This document shows, one piece after another, positions 1 through 7,638 of a stretch of 23,639 nucleotides of DNA. Both the position numbers and the translations under genes were made by a program. The stretch's first letter is position 1; every line of letters starts with the position of its first letter. The notes under the pieces were generated by a model. The model made no database searches, was not told where the DNA came from, and saw only the letters and a list, made by a program, of their open reading frames with translations. The DNA is from a virus: positions 1 through 23,639 of IMG/VR virus record IMGVR_UViG_3300048838_000456. One strand, written 5' to 3'.

Positions 1-2
1 CA

Positions 3-113
3 GGCGCAATAAATAACCACAACGGAACATATACGATATACGAAAAGGACATAAAAGCATGGTTTGAAAGCGGAAGTCATTTAAAGGCTTTTACGGATTA
101 TGATGTTCTTTAG
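3..113 (+). CDS. 3' end of an unrecognised gene (partial)
   Basis: An open frame runs from the window edge to a TAG stop and encodes the last 36 residues of a protein, ending ...KAFTDYDVL. The segment is polar, with an aromatic/charged mix (Tyr-Glu-Lys-Asp, Trp-Phe-Glu). I do not recognise it. The position, upstream of a portal gene in an HK97-type late operon, is where a terminase large subunit or a small gene following it normally sits. The residues show no terminase nuclease motif, so that identity is positional inference only. A 65-nt gap separates it from the next gene. Confidence 0.45.
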   Translation, partial: GAINNHNGTYTIYEKDIKAWFESGSHLKAFTDYDVL

Positions 114-178
114 CATTACCGTTAACTACTATATGTACACAACACACTACAATTAATTAAATACTAAATACTTAAATC

Positions 179-982
179 ATGAATATCGGAAAGTACCTAA
201 AAATGTATTCCGATGATTTGCAGTTTGCAAATTATGCCGCGAATACAATCAAAAACTATACTTCACAAGTCGAATTATTTTTAAAATACTTCAACAACAA
301 AGCCACAAAACCCAGTGAAATAAACGAAAAAATGATTAAAGATTGGTTGATGCTATCAAAATCTACCAACAGTATGAAACACCGTATTTCAGCGGTAAAA
401 CTATTCTATGAATTAACTGGAAAACAACCGCTAAAATTCAAATACATAAAATACCCGCGTTCCGAAAAACATTTACCGAAGGTTATTGATTCAGAATATT
501 TGCTAAATAGAATATATAAAATTAAAAACATAAAACACAAAGCAATAATTATGCTTGCTTATTCCGTTGGCTTGCGGGTTTCAGAGGTAATTAACTTAAA
601 AATTACAGATATTGATTCAAAAAGAATGTTAATTTACATTAACCAGGCAAAAGGAAACAAAGATCGCATTGTCCCACTTTCTCAAAATGTGCTCGACGTT
701 TTGCGCCTGTATTACAAAAAAGAAAAGCCAACAGAATATTTATTTAACGGGCAATTCATTAAAAAATATTCTGCCGAAAGTTGCAATCAAATAGTGAAAA
801 AATATTTGGGCGAAGCTTATCATTTTCATTTACTACGCCATTCATCATTTACTACAATGCTCGAAAATGGGATTGATTTGCGCATAATTCAAAAAATTGC
901 AGGTCATAAAAACGTAAAAACAACCGAAATATACACACATGTTTCAAACAATCTTTTAAATAAAATTCAATTGCCAATATAA
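179..982 (+). CDS. XerC/D-like tyrosine recombinase (Rec1)
   Basis: This 267-residue protein has the two-domain layout of a simple tyrosine recombinase. A SAM-like core-binding domain spans about residues 1-85 and a catalytic domain about 105-260. The catalytic set is complete: Arg133 in GLRVSEV, a Lys near 158 (QAKGNKD), His217-x-x-Arg220 in HLLRH, His243 in AGHKN and nucleophile Tyr252 in EIYTHV. It should therefore be an active strand-exchange enzyme. It lies between the packaging end of the genome and the portal gene, an unusual place for a recombinase and far from the attachment site at 15556. It may be a second integration or resolution enzyme, a phase-variation invertase, or a cargo gene. 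The assignment to the superfamily is secure; its substrate is unknown. The start is the first ATG after the upstream stop. Confidence 0.9.
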   Translation: MNIGKYLKMYSDDLQFANYAANTIKNYTSQVELFLKYFNNKATKPSEINEKMIKDWLMLSKSTNSMKHRISAVKLFYELTGKQPLKFKYIKYPRSEKHLPKVIDSEYLLNRIYKIKNIKHKAIIMLAYSVGLRVSEVINLKITDIDSKRMLIYINQAKGNKDRIVPLSQNVLDVLRLYYKKEKPTEYLFNGQFIKKYSAESCNQIVKKYLGEAYHFHLLRHSSFTTMLENGIDLRIIQKIAGHKNVKTTEIYTHVSNNLLNKIQLPI

Positions 983-1002
983 ATAAATTAAACATTGTTG
1001 TA

Positions 1003-1033
1003 TTGCACCAATAAATAAAATCTATAATCTTTG
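1003..1033 (+). promoter_or_regulatory. possible late structural-operon promoter
   Basis: The 69-nt gap before the portal gene holds TTG (1003-1005) and, 19 nt later, TAATCTTTG (1025-1033). This resembles the Bacteroidota -33 TTTG / -7 TAnnTTTG promoter, with one extra base in the -7 box. The following bases include TACCTTACAT (1044-1053), identical to a stretch in the early operator at 18140-18149. The call is tentative because the -7 box is imperfect. Confidence 0.3.
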
Positions 1034-1051
1034 TAGGGTAAAATACCTTAC

Positions 1052-2260
1052 ATGAATTTTATTGACCGTACTATTCAACATTTTGCTAAAAAACGCGGCA
1101 TTTTCACAATGCCAATAAGCGAATATTCACGTTCATTTCAAAGCATTGAAAATTCATTAACTCCCGTAAACCATTCCAATGCACTAACCTTCACCGCCGC
1201 ATTTTCAGCCATTTCAACAAAGGCCGAAAACATGGCATCTATCCCAAAATCCGTTTTTAAAACAACACCAAAAGGCAAAATTACCGACAAAAACCACCCT
1301 GTTTATAATCTCATCCATTTTCGCCCAAATAACTACATGACCGATTTTTCATTTTGGGAAAAAATAGAATCCGATGTTGCAGGCTGGGGAAACAGTGTTG
1401 TAGTTATCGAATCCGATGCTAAAGGCTATCCCAAAAACCTTTGGCCCGTAGAACCCGACAATTACAGGATCATAAAACATAAACGCGAAATTTTTTACAA
1501 AATACCAAACGGCGAATTCTCAGGAACTTATCATAGTTCCGAAATCCTGCATTTTAAATTTTTTAGTATCGATGGATTAAACGGGATCGACCCAATTTCA
1601 TACAATGCCGTCGCCCTGGGTATCGGAATTTCAGGCCAAAACTTCGCCAGCGAATATTTTACAACAAAGGGTAAAATGCGCGGGGTTTTCGAAATGGATA
1701 GCGAACTCGGAGAGGAAGCATTTAACCGCCTAACTACACGCCTTGCAGCACAAAAAGACCATGCCACGCCAATTCTCGAACACGGTTTAAAATATAAAAA
1801 TATTTCCATTTCGCCCGATGCTGCTCAGGCTATCCAGTCCCGTGTTTTCAGTATTCAGGATGCTTCACGAATTTGGAAAGTACCCGTTTCTTTATTGGCC
1901 GAACATTCTCATTCAACATTTTCTAACACCGAACAGCAAGACATTCAATTTGTCAAGTACGGATTACGCCCCGAATGTAAACGCTTTGAAACCGAAATTG
2001 AAACAAAGCTTTTCCTGCCTGATGAACTCGAAATATATAACGTAAAATTCGATTTGCGCGGCCTCTTACGTGGCGATATTAAAACTCAGGCCGAATGGTA
2101 CCATAAAGCAATACTTGACGGATGGATGAGCCGCAACGAAGTACGGGAAATAGAAAACTTAAACCCACAGGAAGGACTTGATGAATACTTGGTCCCGGTT
2201 AACATGACATTGCCCGAAGCTTTGCAAAATGCAATTGATAACAATAAAAATCAGGAATAA
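1052..2260 (+). CDS. HK97-family portal protein
   Basis: This 402-residue protein would form the dodecameric ring at the capsid vertex through which DNA is packaged and to which the tail connects. Features typical of HK97-type portals are visible: an N-terminal segment followed by a conserved FSAISTKAENMASIP-like helix near residues 50-65; a DFSFWE...GWGNSVVVIE core near 95-125; a proline-rich LWPVEPDNYRI strand near 130-142; EILHFKFFSIDGLNGIDPI near 165-185; and the C-terminal VSLLAEHSHSTFSNTEQQ clip/stem region near 275-295. Length is normal for the family. The stop TAA overlaps the start ATG of the next gene (TAATG), indicating translational coupling to the protease. It is the first gene of the structural operon. 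Confidence 0.95.
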   Translation: MNFIDRTIQHFAKKRGIFTMPISEYSRSFQSIENSLTPVNHSNALTFTAAFSAISTKAENMASIPKSVFKTTPKGKITDKNHPVYNLIHFRPNNYMTDFSFWEKIESDVAGWGNSVVVIESDAKGYPKNLWPVEPDNYRIIKHKREIFYKIPNGEFSGTYHSSEILHFKFFSIDGLNGIDPISYNAVALGIGISGQNFASEYFTTKGKMRGVFEMDSELGEEAFNRLTTRLAAQKDHATPILEHGLKYKNISISPDAAQAIQSRVFSIQDASRIWKVPVSLLAEHSHSTFSNTEQQDIQFVKYGLRPECKRFETEIETKLFLPDELEIYNVKFDLRGLLRGDIKTQAEWYHKAILDGWMSRNEVREIENLNPQEGLDEYLVPVNMTLPEALQNAIDNNKNQE

Positions 2261-2937
2261 TGAAAAATACAAAATTTACAACCGGCACAATCCGCGCTTT
2301 CGACCGCAAAAAAGCCGAAGAAACCCGTACAATTGAATTCATAATTTCCGATGAAACCCGCGACCGACACGGTACCGTAATTCCAATCAATGCTTGGAAA
2401 ATCGACCGCTTCAACAATAACGGTATCGTAGGCTATCAACATGAAGTTAATGGAAGTTGGGGCGGGAATTCAAACCCCGATCAGGTCCTTGGAATTGGAT
2501 TTGTATTTGTTGAAGATGGTAAACTTATTGGCCGAGTAAATTTCGAACCTGTCGAAATAAACCCGCTTGCTGAAAAAATATTTCAAAAGGTCCTGCACGG
2601 AACTTTAAAAGCCACTTCAGTAGGTTTCATCGAAACCGAAAAAGGGAAATACGGCGAAAAAGCCGAAGCACGGGACGGCGAAAACCCTACTTATTATTTC
2701 AAATCGGTTGAGTTGTTGGAATTCAGTATAGTAAATATCCCATCAAACCCAAACGCTTTGCGCCGGTCCATCGAAACCGAAACCGATGAACCCGAAATTT
2801 CATCCCGCGATCTGGAAGAAACTCGCCAACAATTGGCAACTGCTCAAATGGAAATTGCAGCCCGTGATTTAACAATCGCAACGCTCAAACAAAATATTAA
2901 AATCGAGAAATTAAATAACGGCCTCAAAAGGTCATAA
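2260..2937 (+). CDS. prohead (capsid maturation) protease, HK97 / U35 family
   Basis: The 225-residue product is the serine protease that trims the capsid precursor during head maturation. The N-terminal strand pattern TIEFIISDETRDRHGTV, the catalytic His61 in GYQHEV, the Ser120 motif KATSVGF and the LLEFSIVNIPSNPNAL block near residues 151-166 are the hallmarks of this family. Residues from about 178 to the end are charged and helical (EETRQQLATAQMEIAARDL), probably a coiled scaffold tail. The gene overlaps the portal stop by one base and is followed 12 nt later by the capsid gene, the standard portal-protease-capsid order. Confidence 0.93.
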   Translation: MKNTKFTTGTIRAFDRKKAEETRTIEFIISDETRDRHGTVIPINAWKIDRFNNNGIVGYQHEVNGSWGGNSNPDQVLGIGFVFVEDGKLIGRVNFEPVEINPLAEKIFQKVLHGTLKATSVGFIETEKGKYGEKAEARDGENPTYYFKSVELLEFSIVNIPSNPNALRRSIETETDEPEISSRDLEETRQQLATAQMEIAARDLTIATLKQNIKIEKLNNGLKRS

Positions 2938-2949
2938 ATAAATTGTATT

Positions 2950-4224
2950 ATGAAAAAGTCAGATGAATTAAAACAAAAACTGGCAACTTTAGAGGCCGCA
3001 AATAAAGATTTGGTTTCTAAAGAAAGCCGCACCGTAGAAGAAAATACGGAAGTTGATAACTATATTTCAGCCCGTGAAGCATTACAGGCCGAAATAGAAC
3101 GCGAACTAAAATTGGAGCGCATTAACGCAGCCAATGCCGCCGCCGCCGGACAAAGCCAGTCCGAAAAAGAAACCCGCGAAATCGGTTCTTATTCTTTCCA
3201 CCGTGCTATAAAATTGCTGGGCGAAGGCCGCAATGTTGACGGTTTGGAGGGCGAAATGGCCCAGGAAGGCGCAAAAGAACGTACTTCTTTAGGTATTGCC
3301 ACAAAAGGTTTCGCAATTCCTTTAATGGTGTTGCAGGCTGGTAAACGTGCTTCAACAGGCCAAAACATAACAACCGCCGCCGATGGTGGTAACTGGGTAG
3401 ATACCGACCCTGTTGTATTTATCGAAGCCCTTAAAAATGCAATGGTTATCAATCAACTGGGCGCAACATTTTTAACCGGGTTGGTTGGAAATTTGCCGCT
3501 TGTTAAAAACGGCGCATTTTCTGCTTCTTGGATTGCTGAAGGTTCTGATGTTACAACCACAAAGGCTGCTTTGTCAAAAGCCACGTTAACACCTAAAAAC
3601 TTAATGGTTGCAGGTGCAATTTCAAAACAGTTATTGGTTCAAACTGCCGGGGTTGCTGAAACTTTGGTTCGTAACGAACTTATTGCAGCTATGGCGCAAG
3701 GTCTGCAATCTGCCGCTATCAATGGCGCGGGTGGTACTGCCCCAACAGGTATTTTAAACACTGTTGGTATTGGCGCTGTTGCTGGTGGAACAGATGGGCT
3801 TATCCCAACATGGGGGAATGTTGTTGACCTTGAATCTGAGGTTGCAATTGATAACGCCGTTTTTATGAATCCTGGCTACTTAACAAATGCCAAAGTTCGC
3901 GGAAAATTGAAACAAACTTTAAAAGCTAACGGCGTTTCCGGTTATATATGGGATGGCGAAGGCGTTAACGGATACAAAGCTCATGTTACAAACGGTGTTC
4001 CGTCAAACCTTGTAAAAGGCGGTTCAGGTGCAGTCTGTTCTGCAATCATTTTTGGTTATTTCAGCGAGTTGTTTATAGGTATGTGGGGCGGTCTCGACTT
4101 AGTGGTTGACCCTTACACGCTCAAAAAACGCAACGAACTGGAAATCGTTTTCAATCAGTTTGCCGATGTTGCACTTCGCAACCCCGAATCTTTCGCAGCA
4201 ATGAAAGATGCTTTAACTGTATAG
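2950..4224 (+). CDS. major capsid protein, HK97 fold
   Basis: This 424-residue protein has the two-part structure of a capsid precursor. Residues 1 to about 105 form a charged, helical delta (scaffold) domain that the upstream protease should remove. The rest matches the HK97 capsid domain, with WVDTDPVVFIEALKNAMV, LSKATLTPKNLMVAGAISKQLL, the GLQSAAINGAGGTAPTGIL loop, and the C-terminal FGYFSELFIGMWGGLDLVVDPYT and IVFNQFADVALRNPESFA blocks. The N-arm and E-loop should lie near residues 105-180. The gene ends in five consecutive in-frame stop codons and is followed by a strong hairpin, features not seen after the flanking genes. Confidence 0.94.
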   Translation: MKKSDELKQKLATLEAANKDLVSKESRTVEENTEVDNYISAREALQAEIERELKLERINAANAAAAGQSQSEKETREIGSYSFHRAIKLLGEGRNVDGLEGEMAQEGAKERTSLGIATKGFAIPLMVLQAGKRASTGQNITTAADGGNWVDTDPVVFIEALKNAMVINQLGATFLTGLVGNLPLVKNGAFSASWIAEGSDVTTTKAALSKATLTPKNLMVAGAISKQLLVQTAGVAETLVRNELIAAMAQGLQSAAINGAGGTAPTGILNTVGIGAVAGGTDGLIPTWGNVVDLESEVAIDNAVFMNPGYLTNAKVRGKLKQTLKANGVSGYIWDGEGVNGYKAHVTNGVPSNLVKGGSGAVCSAIIFGYFSELFIGMWGGLDLVVDPYTLKKRNELEIVFNQFADVALRNPESFAAMKDALTV

Positions 4225-4242
4225 TAGTAGTAGTAATACATA

Positions 4243-4279
4243 AAACTGAGCGGTTAAGTTCCACTTGACCGCTCAGTTT
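4243..4279 (+). terminator. strong hairpin after the capsid gene (3'-end stabiliser or terminator)
   Basis: A 16-bp stem (4243-4258 with 4264-4279, one G.T pair) closes a 5-nt loop. The stem core is AAACTGAGCGGT with ACCGCTCAGTTT. No U-tract follows (the next bases are AACACTTT), so it is not a textbook intrinsic terminator. It may instead cap and stabilise the capsid mRNA or partially attenuate transcription into the following genes. Confidence 0.7.
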
Positions 4280-4307
4280 AACACTTTACAATTCAATAAA
4301 ATCTAAT

Positions 4308-4610
4308 ATGAAAATTAAATTTTTAAAACCAGTTCAAGGCTTCGCATACTTCGAAAACGAAATTGCCGCCGATTTATCGGACGATGCCGCCGCTACATTG
4401 ATTTTACAAGGTTTTGCAATTATTATTCCCGATACCGAAGGAAATGAAAACAATTTACCTGAAGATCTACCGGCCCGTGAAATCCTTTTTAACGAAGGTT
4501 TGGAAACAATTGAAGATGTTCTCAATGCGCTTCCAACAATCGGAGATATTTCCGGAGTAAGCAAAAAGGATGCAAAAAAGCTGTTAACCTACTTTAGTAC
4601 CATAAAATAA
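4308..4610 (+). CDS. small capsid-adjacent protein with helix-hairpin-helix-like end
   Basis: This protein of 100 residues sits between the capsid and head-tail connector genes. Residues 1-45 (MKIKFLKPVQGF... DLSDDAAATLILQGFAI) resemble the small beta-rich domain often found after capsid genes in HK97-type phages. Residues about 60-100 (ILFNEGLETIEDVLNALPTI..ISGVSKKDAKKLLTYF) have the spacing of a helix-hairpin-helix/HeH module. It could be a minor head component or a DNA-end binding protein at the connector. The family is not identified with certainty. It is 1 nt from the next ATG, so the two genes are co-translated. Confidence 0.7.
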   Translation: MKIKFLKPVQGFAYFENEIAADLSDDAAATLILQGFAIIIPDTEGNENNLPEDLPAREILFNEGLETIEDVLNALPTIGDISGVSKKDAKKLLTYFSTIK

Positions 4611-4611
4611 A

Positions 4612-5172
4612 ATGGCAAACATAAAACTAATATCAGCGAAATCAACCGAAAGCCCGGTAACATTAACCGAGTTTAAAAATCATATCGGGTTCCCTGCTGC
4701 CGATGTTTCGCGTGATGCTGGTTTTACGCTTATACTGGAAGCCGCAACCGATGACGCGCAAAAATACACAGGCCGTCAATTCATGCTTTCTGATTATCAG
4801 TTGATTGAATCAGGGTTTAAATACAAATTTAAAATTCCTTTAAATCCTGTCTCAGAAGTTGCAAATATCATGTATTTCGATGAAACGAACCAGGAACAAA
4901 CTCTGGATTCATCAAAATACATGGTCAACTTATTTACCGAACCAGTTGAAATTGAAATAATAAACGCCCCTTCAGTTTATACCGAAAGGGTTGATGTTGT
5001 TAAAGTAAATTTTAAAGCGGGTTATGCCGCAGCGGCAAATGTTCCTGCTGCAATAAAGGCCGCAATATTATTAAGTGCCGCCGATTTATATGTAAATCCG
5101 TCCGATGCTGTTCGAACAATGCCAACAGCTTCGCGCAATTTATTAAGAAATTATAGGCTGTTTCAGCCTTAA
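4612..5172 (+). CDS. gp6-like head-tail connector (adaptor) protein
   Basis: The 186-residue protein carries the pattern of the phage gp6-like connector family: LTEFKNHIGFPAADVSRDAGFTLILEAATDDAQKYTGRQF near residues 18-58, followed by a beta-rich middle (PLNPVSEVANIMYFDE) and a C-terminal helix (AAIKAAILLSAADLYVNPSDA). These adaptors dock under the portal and form the first ring of the neck. The position directly after the capsid cluster fits. Length is somewhat above the minimum for the family because of the beta-rich middle. The last residues include FQP just before the stop. Confidence 0.85.
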   Translation: MANIKLISAKSTESPVTLTEFKNHIGFPAADVSRDAGFTLILEAATDDAQKYTGRQFMLSDYQLIESGFKYKFKIPLNPVSEVANIMYFDETNQEQTLDSSKYMVNLFTEPVEIEIINAPSVYTERVDVVKVNFKAGYAAAANVPAAIKAAILLSAADLYVNPSDAVRTMPTASRNLLRNYRLFQP

Positions 5173-5232
5173 GATAGTTTGATTTTTGGGATTTGTTTTT
5201 TTAGGTTTAGGTGTGTTAGTTTATTAGAAATC

Positions 5233-5268
5233 GAAAGGGCGAAAGCCGCCGCCGCCGCCCTTTCTTTT
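5233..5268 (+). terminator. rho-independent terminator-like hairpin
   Basis: GAAAGGGCG (5233-5241) pairs perfectly with CGCCCTTTC (5256-5264), and TTTTT follows at 5265-5269. An inner GGC-GAAA-GCC tetraloop is an alternative fold. The hairpin lies in the 107-nt gap between the connector and head-closure genes. Because the downstream genes are also structural, it would act as a partial terminator or processing point within the operon. Confidence 0.65.
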
Positions 5269-5279
5269 TAAAATGTAAA

Positions 5280-5612
5280 ATGAAAAAAGAGTTTATAAAT
5301 ATTGGCGATTTTAACGAACAAATAATCTGGATGCAACCTGTTGCCGCCAAAGATTCATTTGGCCAATCAAAACGCACATTTACACCATTCAAAACTACAT
5401 GGGCCAATGTTCAGCCCGTTTCAGTTGGCGAAACCGAAATGTCCAACCGCCTGCAATATGCCGAAACGTACAGTTTTACAACGCATTTTGATAGCGCAAT
5501 AAACAACACTTTTCAACTCACATACAATGCCGAACAATACAATATCAGCCGAATTGAAAAACTGAATCTTAGCCGATTTATTCGTGTAACCGCTTCAAAA
5601 ATTGTTGAATAA
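5280..5612 (+). CDS. head closure / head-tail joining protein
   Basis: This is a 110-residue beta-barrel-type protein of the phage head-tail joining family (SPP1 gp16-like). It opens with INIGDFNEQIIWMQPVAAKDSFGQ and continues with KTTWANVQPVSVGETEMSNRLQYAETYSFTTHF and a C-terminal YNISRIEKLNLSRFIRVTASKIVE, a typical arrangement for these proteins. It would plug the neck after DNA packaging. Its stop TAA overlaps the ATG of the next gene by one base (TAATG). The start follows a hairpin and a short AT-rich leader. Confidence 0.85.
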   Translation: MKKEFINIGDFNEQIIWMQPVAAKDSFGQSKRTFTPFKTTWANVQPVSVGETEMSNRLQYAETYSFTTHFDSAINNTFQLTYNAEQYNISRIEKLNLSRFIRVTASKIVE

Positions 5613-6085
5613 TGGCAAAAACAGAAATTGAAATAATAGGTATTCAGGAGTTAAGCAATATATTTGCTCAATTGCCCGAAAAATACGGTAAAAAGCCAGT
5701 TGTTGCGGCATTTCGCAAAGGCGCTGCAATATTTTCAAAACAATTAAAACAAAGTACCCCAACAGCTTCAGGAGATACCCGCAAATCAATAAAAGTTAAA
5801 GCGCTCAGGGGTGCAGCCATAAATGTAGGTTTTCAGGGTAAGGGAAACATGCCAGCCTATTTTAAAGCATACTGGAACAACTACGGAACCTTGTCAAATC
5901 GCAACGCTTCACACCAATTCAAGAAATCGCGTAAACGGATAACAGCAAATTGGAGCGGTGGAATTCGTGCCGGGGGCTTTGTTGAAAACGCCTGGGAACA
6001 AACAAAAAATACAGTGCAAACAACAATCAATACCGAACTGGAAACACAAACTGTTAAATTCCTGCAAAAACACGCAATACAATGA
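5612..6085 (+). CDS. HK97 gp10-like tail component
   Basis: The 157-residue product begins KTEIEIIGIQELSNIFAQLPEKYGKKPVVAAFRKGAAIF, which matches the N-terminal strand and amphipathic helix of the gp10 family of minor neck/tail proteins. It continues with TPTASGDTRKSIKVKAL and a C-terminal AWEQTKNTVQTTINTELE helix. Members sit at the head-tail interface in siphoviruses. It is basic, consistent with contact to DNA or the neck. It overlaps the next gene by 4 nt (ATGA). Confidence 0.85.
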   Translation: MAKTEIEIIGIQELSNIFAQLPEKYGKKPVVAAFRKGAAIFSKQLKQSTPTASGDTRKSIKVKALRGAAINVGFQGKGNMPAYFKAYWNNYGTLSNRNASHQFKKSRKRITANWSGGIRAGGFVENAWEQTKNTVQTTINTELETQTVKFLQKHAIQ

Positions 6086-6444
6086 TATTACAGGCATTAC
6101 ATACCACTTTAAACCCAATTGTCCCTGCATATCCTTTAATCGGAGATATTGAAGCAACAACCCCGTTTTGTATGTACAAAGCCGATGCCGCTCCAATACG
6201 CGACAAATCGGGTATTGTTGGCTACACCTACACGGTTTCAATTGGAATTGTAGATGTTACAATCGAATCAGTAAACACATTAACCGAATCAATAACCGCC
6301 GCCATTGCTGCAATGTCAGGCACAATAAACAATACCGAAATAAAATCGGTATTGCAAACCGATGAAAGCGGAATTTATTATGCCGATACCGATAAAGTAT
6401 ATATCAATGATTTAGAATTCAAATTTTATACAAATAACAGATAA
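6082..6444 (+). CDS. tail terminator / completion protein (DUF3168-like)
   Basis: The protein of 120 residues starts MILQALHTTLNPIVPAYPLIGDI and has PFCMYKADAAPIRDKSGIVGYTYTVSIGIVDVTIESVNTLTESITAAI. That is the strand-strand-helix layout of phage tail-terminator proteins, which cap the head-proximal end of the tail tube. Gene order supports the call: it lies between a gp10-like gene and the major tail protein. Sequence conservation in this family is weak, so the position carries much of the weight. Confidence 0.75.
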   Translation: MILQALHTTLNPIVPAYPLIGDIEATTPFCMYKADAAPIRDKSGIVGYTYTVSIGIVDVTIESVNTLTESITAAIAAMSGTINNTEIKSVLQTDESGIYYADTDKVYINDLEFKFYTNNR

Positions 6445-6456
6445 AAATAAAAGATT

Positions 6457-6876
6457 ATGTCACTAACAAAAGTACAAGGGTACAATCTCAGGCTCGATTT
6501 TGGAGGCAAAAAAATTGCCGGCACAACTTCCGATTCTTTCAATATCGAAGGCGTTCGCAAAGAATCAATCATGAAATCAGATGTAGGGAACAAGCAATAT
6601 GAAAACGATGGCCGCGCCGTTACTTTCTCAGCTACTTTGTTTATTATGCACGGCACCGATGCCGCGTTAATGAGCATTGACGACCTACGAAAAGCCGCCG
6701 CCGCTAATACCGTTGCAGCCTACATTTACGGCGGGCAAGCCGCAGGAGACCCAACCGTTACGGGTTCTGCAATGGTTTTGAAAGTGGGTGAAACTTCCGA
6801 TTCAGAAAACTTTGCAACCGCAACGGTTGATTTTGAAGAGGTGAAGGGAACCGGCGGCTTTGCCGTTGTATCTTAA
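6457..6876 (+). CDS. major tail (tube) protein
   Basis: The 139-residue product looks like a TP901-1-type major tail protein: SLTKVQGYNLRLDFGGKKIAGTTSDSFNIEGV at the start, a central TFSATLFIMHGTDAALMSIDDLRKAA, and a final strand EVKGTGGFAVVS. The many short beta strands with Gly/Thr and the ring-forming family size fit a stacked tail-tube subunit. It stands immediately before the chaperone pair, as expected. The gene ends in tandem TAA TAA and is followed by a perfect hairpin, paralleling the arrangement after the capsid gene. Confidence 0.85.
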   Translation: MSLTKVQGYNLRLDFGGKKIAGTTSDSFNIEGVRKESIMKSDVGNKQYENDGRAVTFSATLFIMHGTDAALMSIDDLRKAAAANTVAAYIYGGQAAGDPTVTGSAMVLKVGETSDSENFATATVDFEEVKGTGGFAVVS

Positions 6877-6877
6877 T

Positions 6878-6913
6878 AAATACCATTTTCCTGTTGCCGG
6901 GAAAATGGTATTT
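6878..6913 (+). terminator. perfect 14-bp hairpin after the major tail gene
   Basis: AAATACCATTTTCC (6878-6891) pairs perfectly with GGAAAATGGTATTT (6900-6913) around the 8-nt loop TGTTGCCG. No U-tract follows (AAGTAAAC). The structure begins one base inside the second of two tandem TAA stops. As after the capsid gene, it probably stabilises or partly terminates a highly expressed mRNA. Confidence 0.7.
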
Positions 6914-6939
6914 AAGTAAACTATTAATTTTAAAACAGC

Positions 6940-7284
6940 ATGAAACACGACAAAATACAAATAAACGATAAGCAATACCGGATAGAATTCAACTGGAATG
7001 CTTTGGCTAATTTTTTGGAAGCCGAAAACCTAAAGTTGTCAGAAATTGACAAACTGGAAGAACTTAGCGCAAAAATGGTTACTGCCTTAATTTACGAAGG
7101 CGTTAAAGAAGGGGCAAGGATGCAAGGCGATGAATTTAATTTCACCAAAGAAGATTTTGGCGCAAACATATCTACAACCGATGTTGCCGCTATGCTGATG
7201 ATTTACCGCCGCCAGTCCGAAGTGAAAACAACGGTTGCCGACAATCATTCGCCTAAAAAAAAACTGACAATTTTCAAGAGGTAA
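6940..7284 (+). CDS. tail assembly chaperone, G-type (upstream part of a frameshifted pair)
   Basis: This 114-residue protein lies between the major tail protein and the tail-measuring region, as do the gpG-type chaperones that coat the tape measure protein before tail polymerisation. It begins MKHDKIQINDKQYRIEFNWNALANFLEAENLKL, the usual short beta hairpin followed by a helix with a conserved FNWNAL core. It ends NHSPKKKLTIFKR with a TAA at 7282-7284. Nine consecutive A residues at 7255-7263 encode the KKK near the end and provide a -1 slippage site. A fraction of ribosomes should bypass the stop to make the longer fusion with the next open frame. Confidence 0.85.
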   Translation: MKHDKIQINDKQYRIEFNWNALANFLEAENLKLSEIDKLEELSAKMVTALIYEGVKEGARMQGDEFNFTKEDFGANISTTDVAAMLMIYRRQSEVKTTVADNHSPKKKLTIFKR

Positions 7285-7308
7285 CTGTTGATTACTTTCT
7301 TGCAATTG
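7255..7308 (+). promoter_or_regulatory. programmed -1 ribosomal frameshift signal
   Basis: Nine A residues (7255-7263) in frame as AAA AAA AAA precede CTG. Four nucleotides later a nested stem-loop can form: CAATT 7268-7272 with AATTG 7304-7308, CAAGA 7275-7279 with TCTTG 7298-7302, and GTAA 7281-7284 region with TTAC 7292-7295. Slipping back one base continues reading ACT GAC AAT TTT CAA GAG without a stop into the open frame ending at 7607. The pairing and spacing are what is seen in characterised tail-chaperone frameshift sites. Confidence 0.8.
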
Positions 7309-7325
7309 CCCTGGGGCGTTTAAAC

Positions 7326-7607
7326 ATGTCAGTTGATGAGTTTTTTGAAATGCGTTTAAACCATTTTTTTATGAAGGTGCAGGAACATGACCGGGTGAAC
7401 GAAGAAAAAACAAAGCTCGATTGTGAATTAATACGGATGCAAACCGTGGAACTAATCAACATCAACCTGAAACCTTCCGATAAAATTAAAGCCCGTTCCT
7501 TATGGCGTTTCCCGTGGGATGAAGAAACCGACTTTGAAATCAATTTACGAAACATGAACAAAACCGATTTTGAAAACAATTACAAACAATTTTTAGGTAT
7601 AAGTTAA
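7326..7607 (+). CDS. tail assembly chaperone, T-type extension (translated by -1 frameshift)
   Basis: The open frame encodes SVDEFFEMRLNHFFMKVQEHDRVNEE... and ends NYKQFLGIS. Its in-frame extension upstream runs without a stop to 7263 and encodes TDNFQEVTVDYFLAIALGRLN, well-formed protein sequence that has no start codon of its own. The natural product is therefore a fusion of the preceding chaperone with this segment, like lambda gpGT. The T part binds the tail tube protein while the G part binds the tape measure. A separate 93-residue product from the internal ATG at 7326 is possible but less likely. The KARSLWRFPWDEET segment near residues 56-69 is a likely conserved surface. Confidence 0.8.
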   Translation: MSVDEFFEMRLNHFFMKVQEHDRVNEEKTKLDCELIRMQTVELININLKPSDKIKARSLWRFPWDEETDFEINLRNMNKTDFENNYKQFLGIS

Positions 7608-7638
7608 AACAGAGTACAAACCCATTTAAGATTACAAG

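Noticed and set aside
983-1051. Invertible promoter next to Rec1
   Set aside because: I found no convincing inverted repeats flanking this gap; only a short TTGTAG match to the reverse complement of the region upstream of Rec1.
4222-4236. Stop-codon reassignment (TAG recoding), because of TAG runs after the capsid gene
   Set aside because: No gene in the window contains an in-frame TAG within a conserved domain; TAG ends several genes normally.
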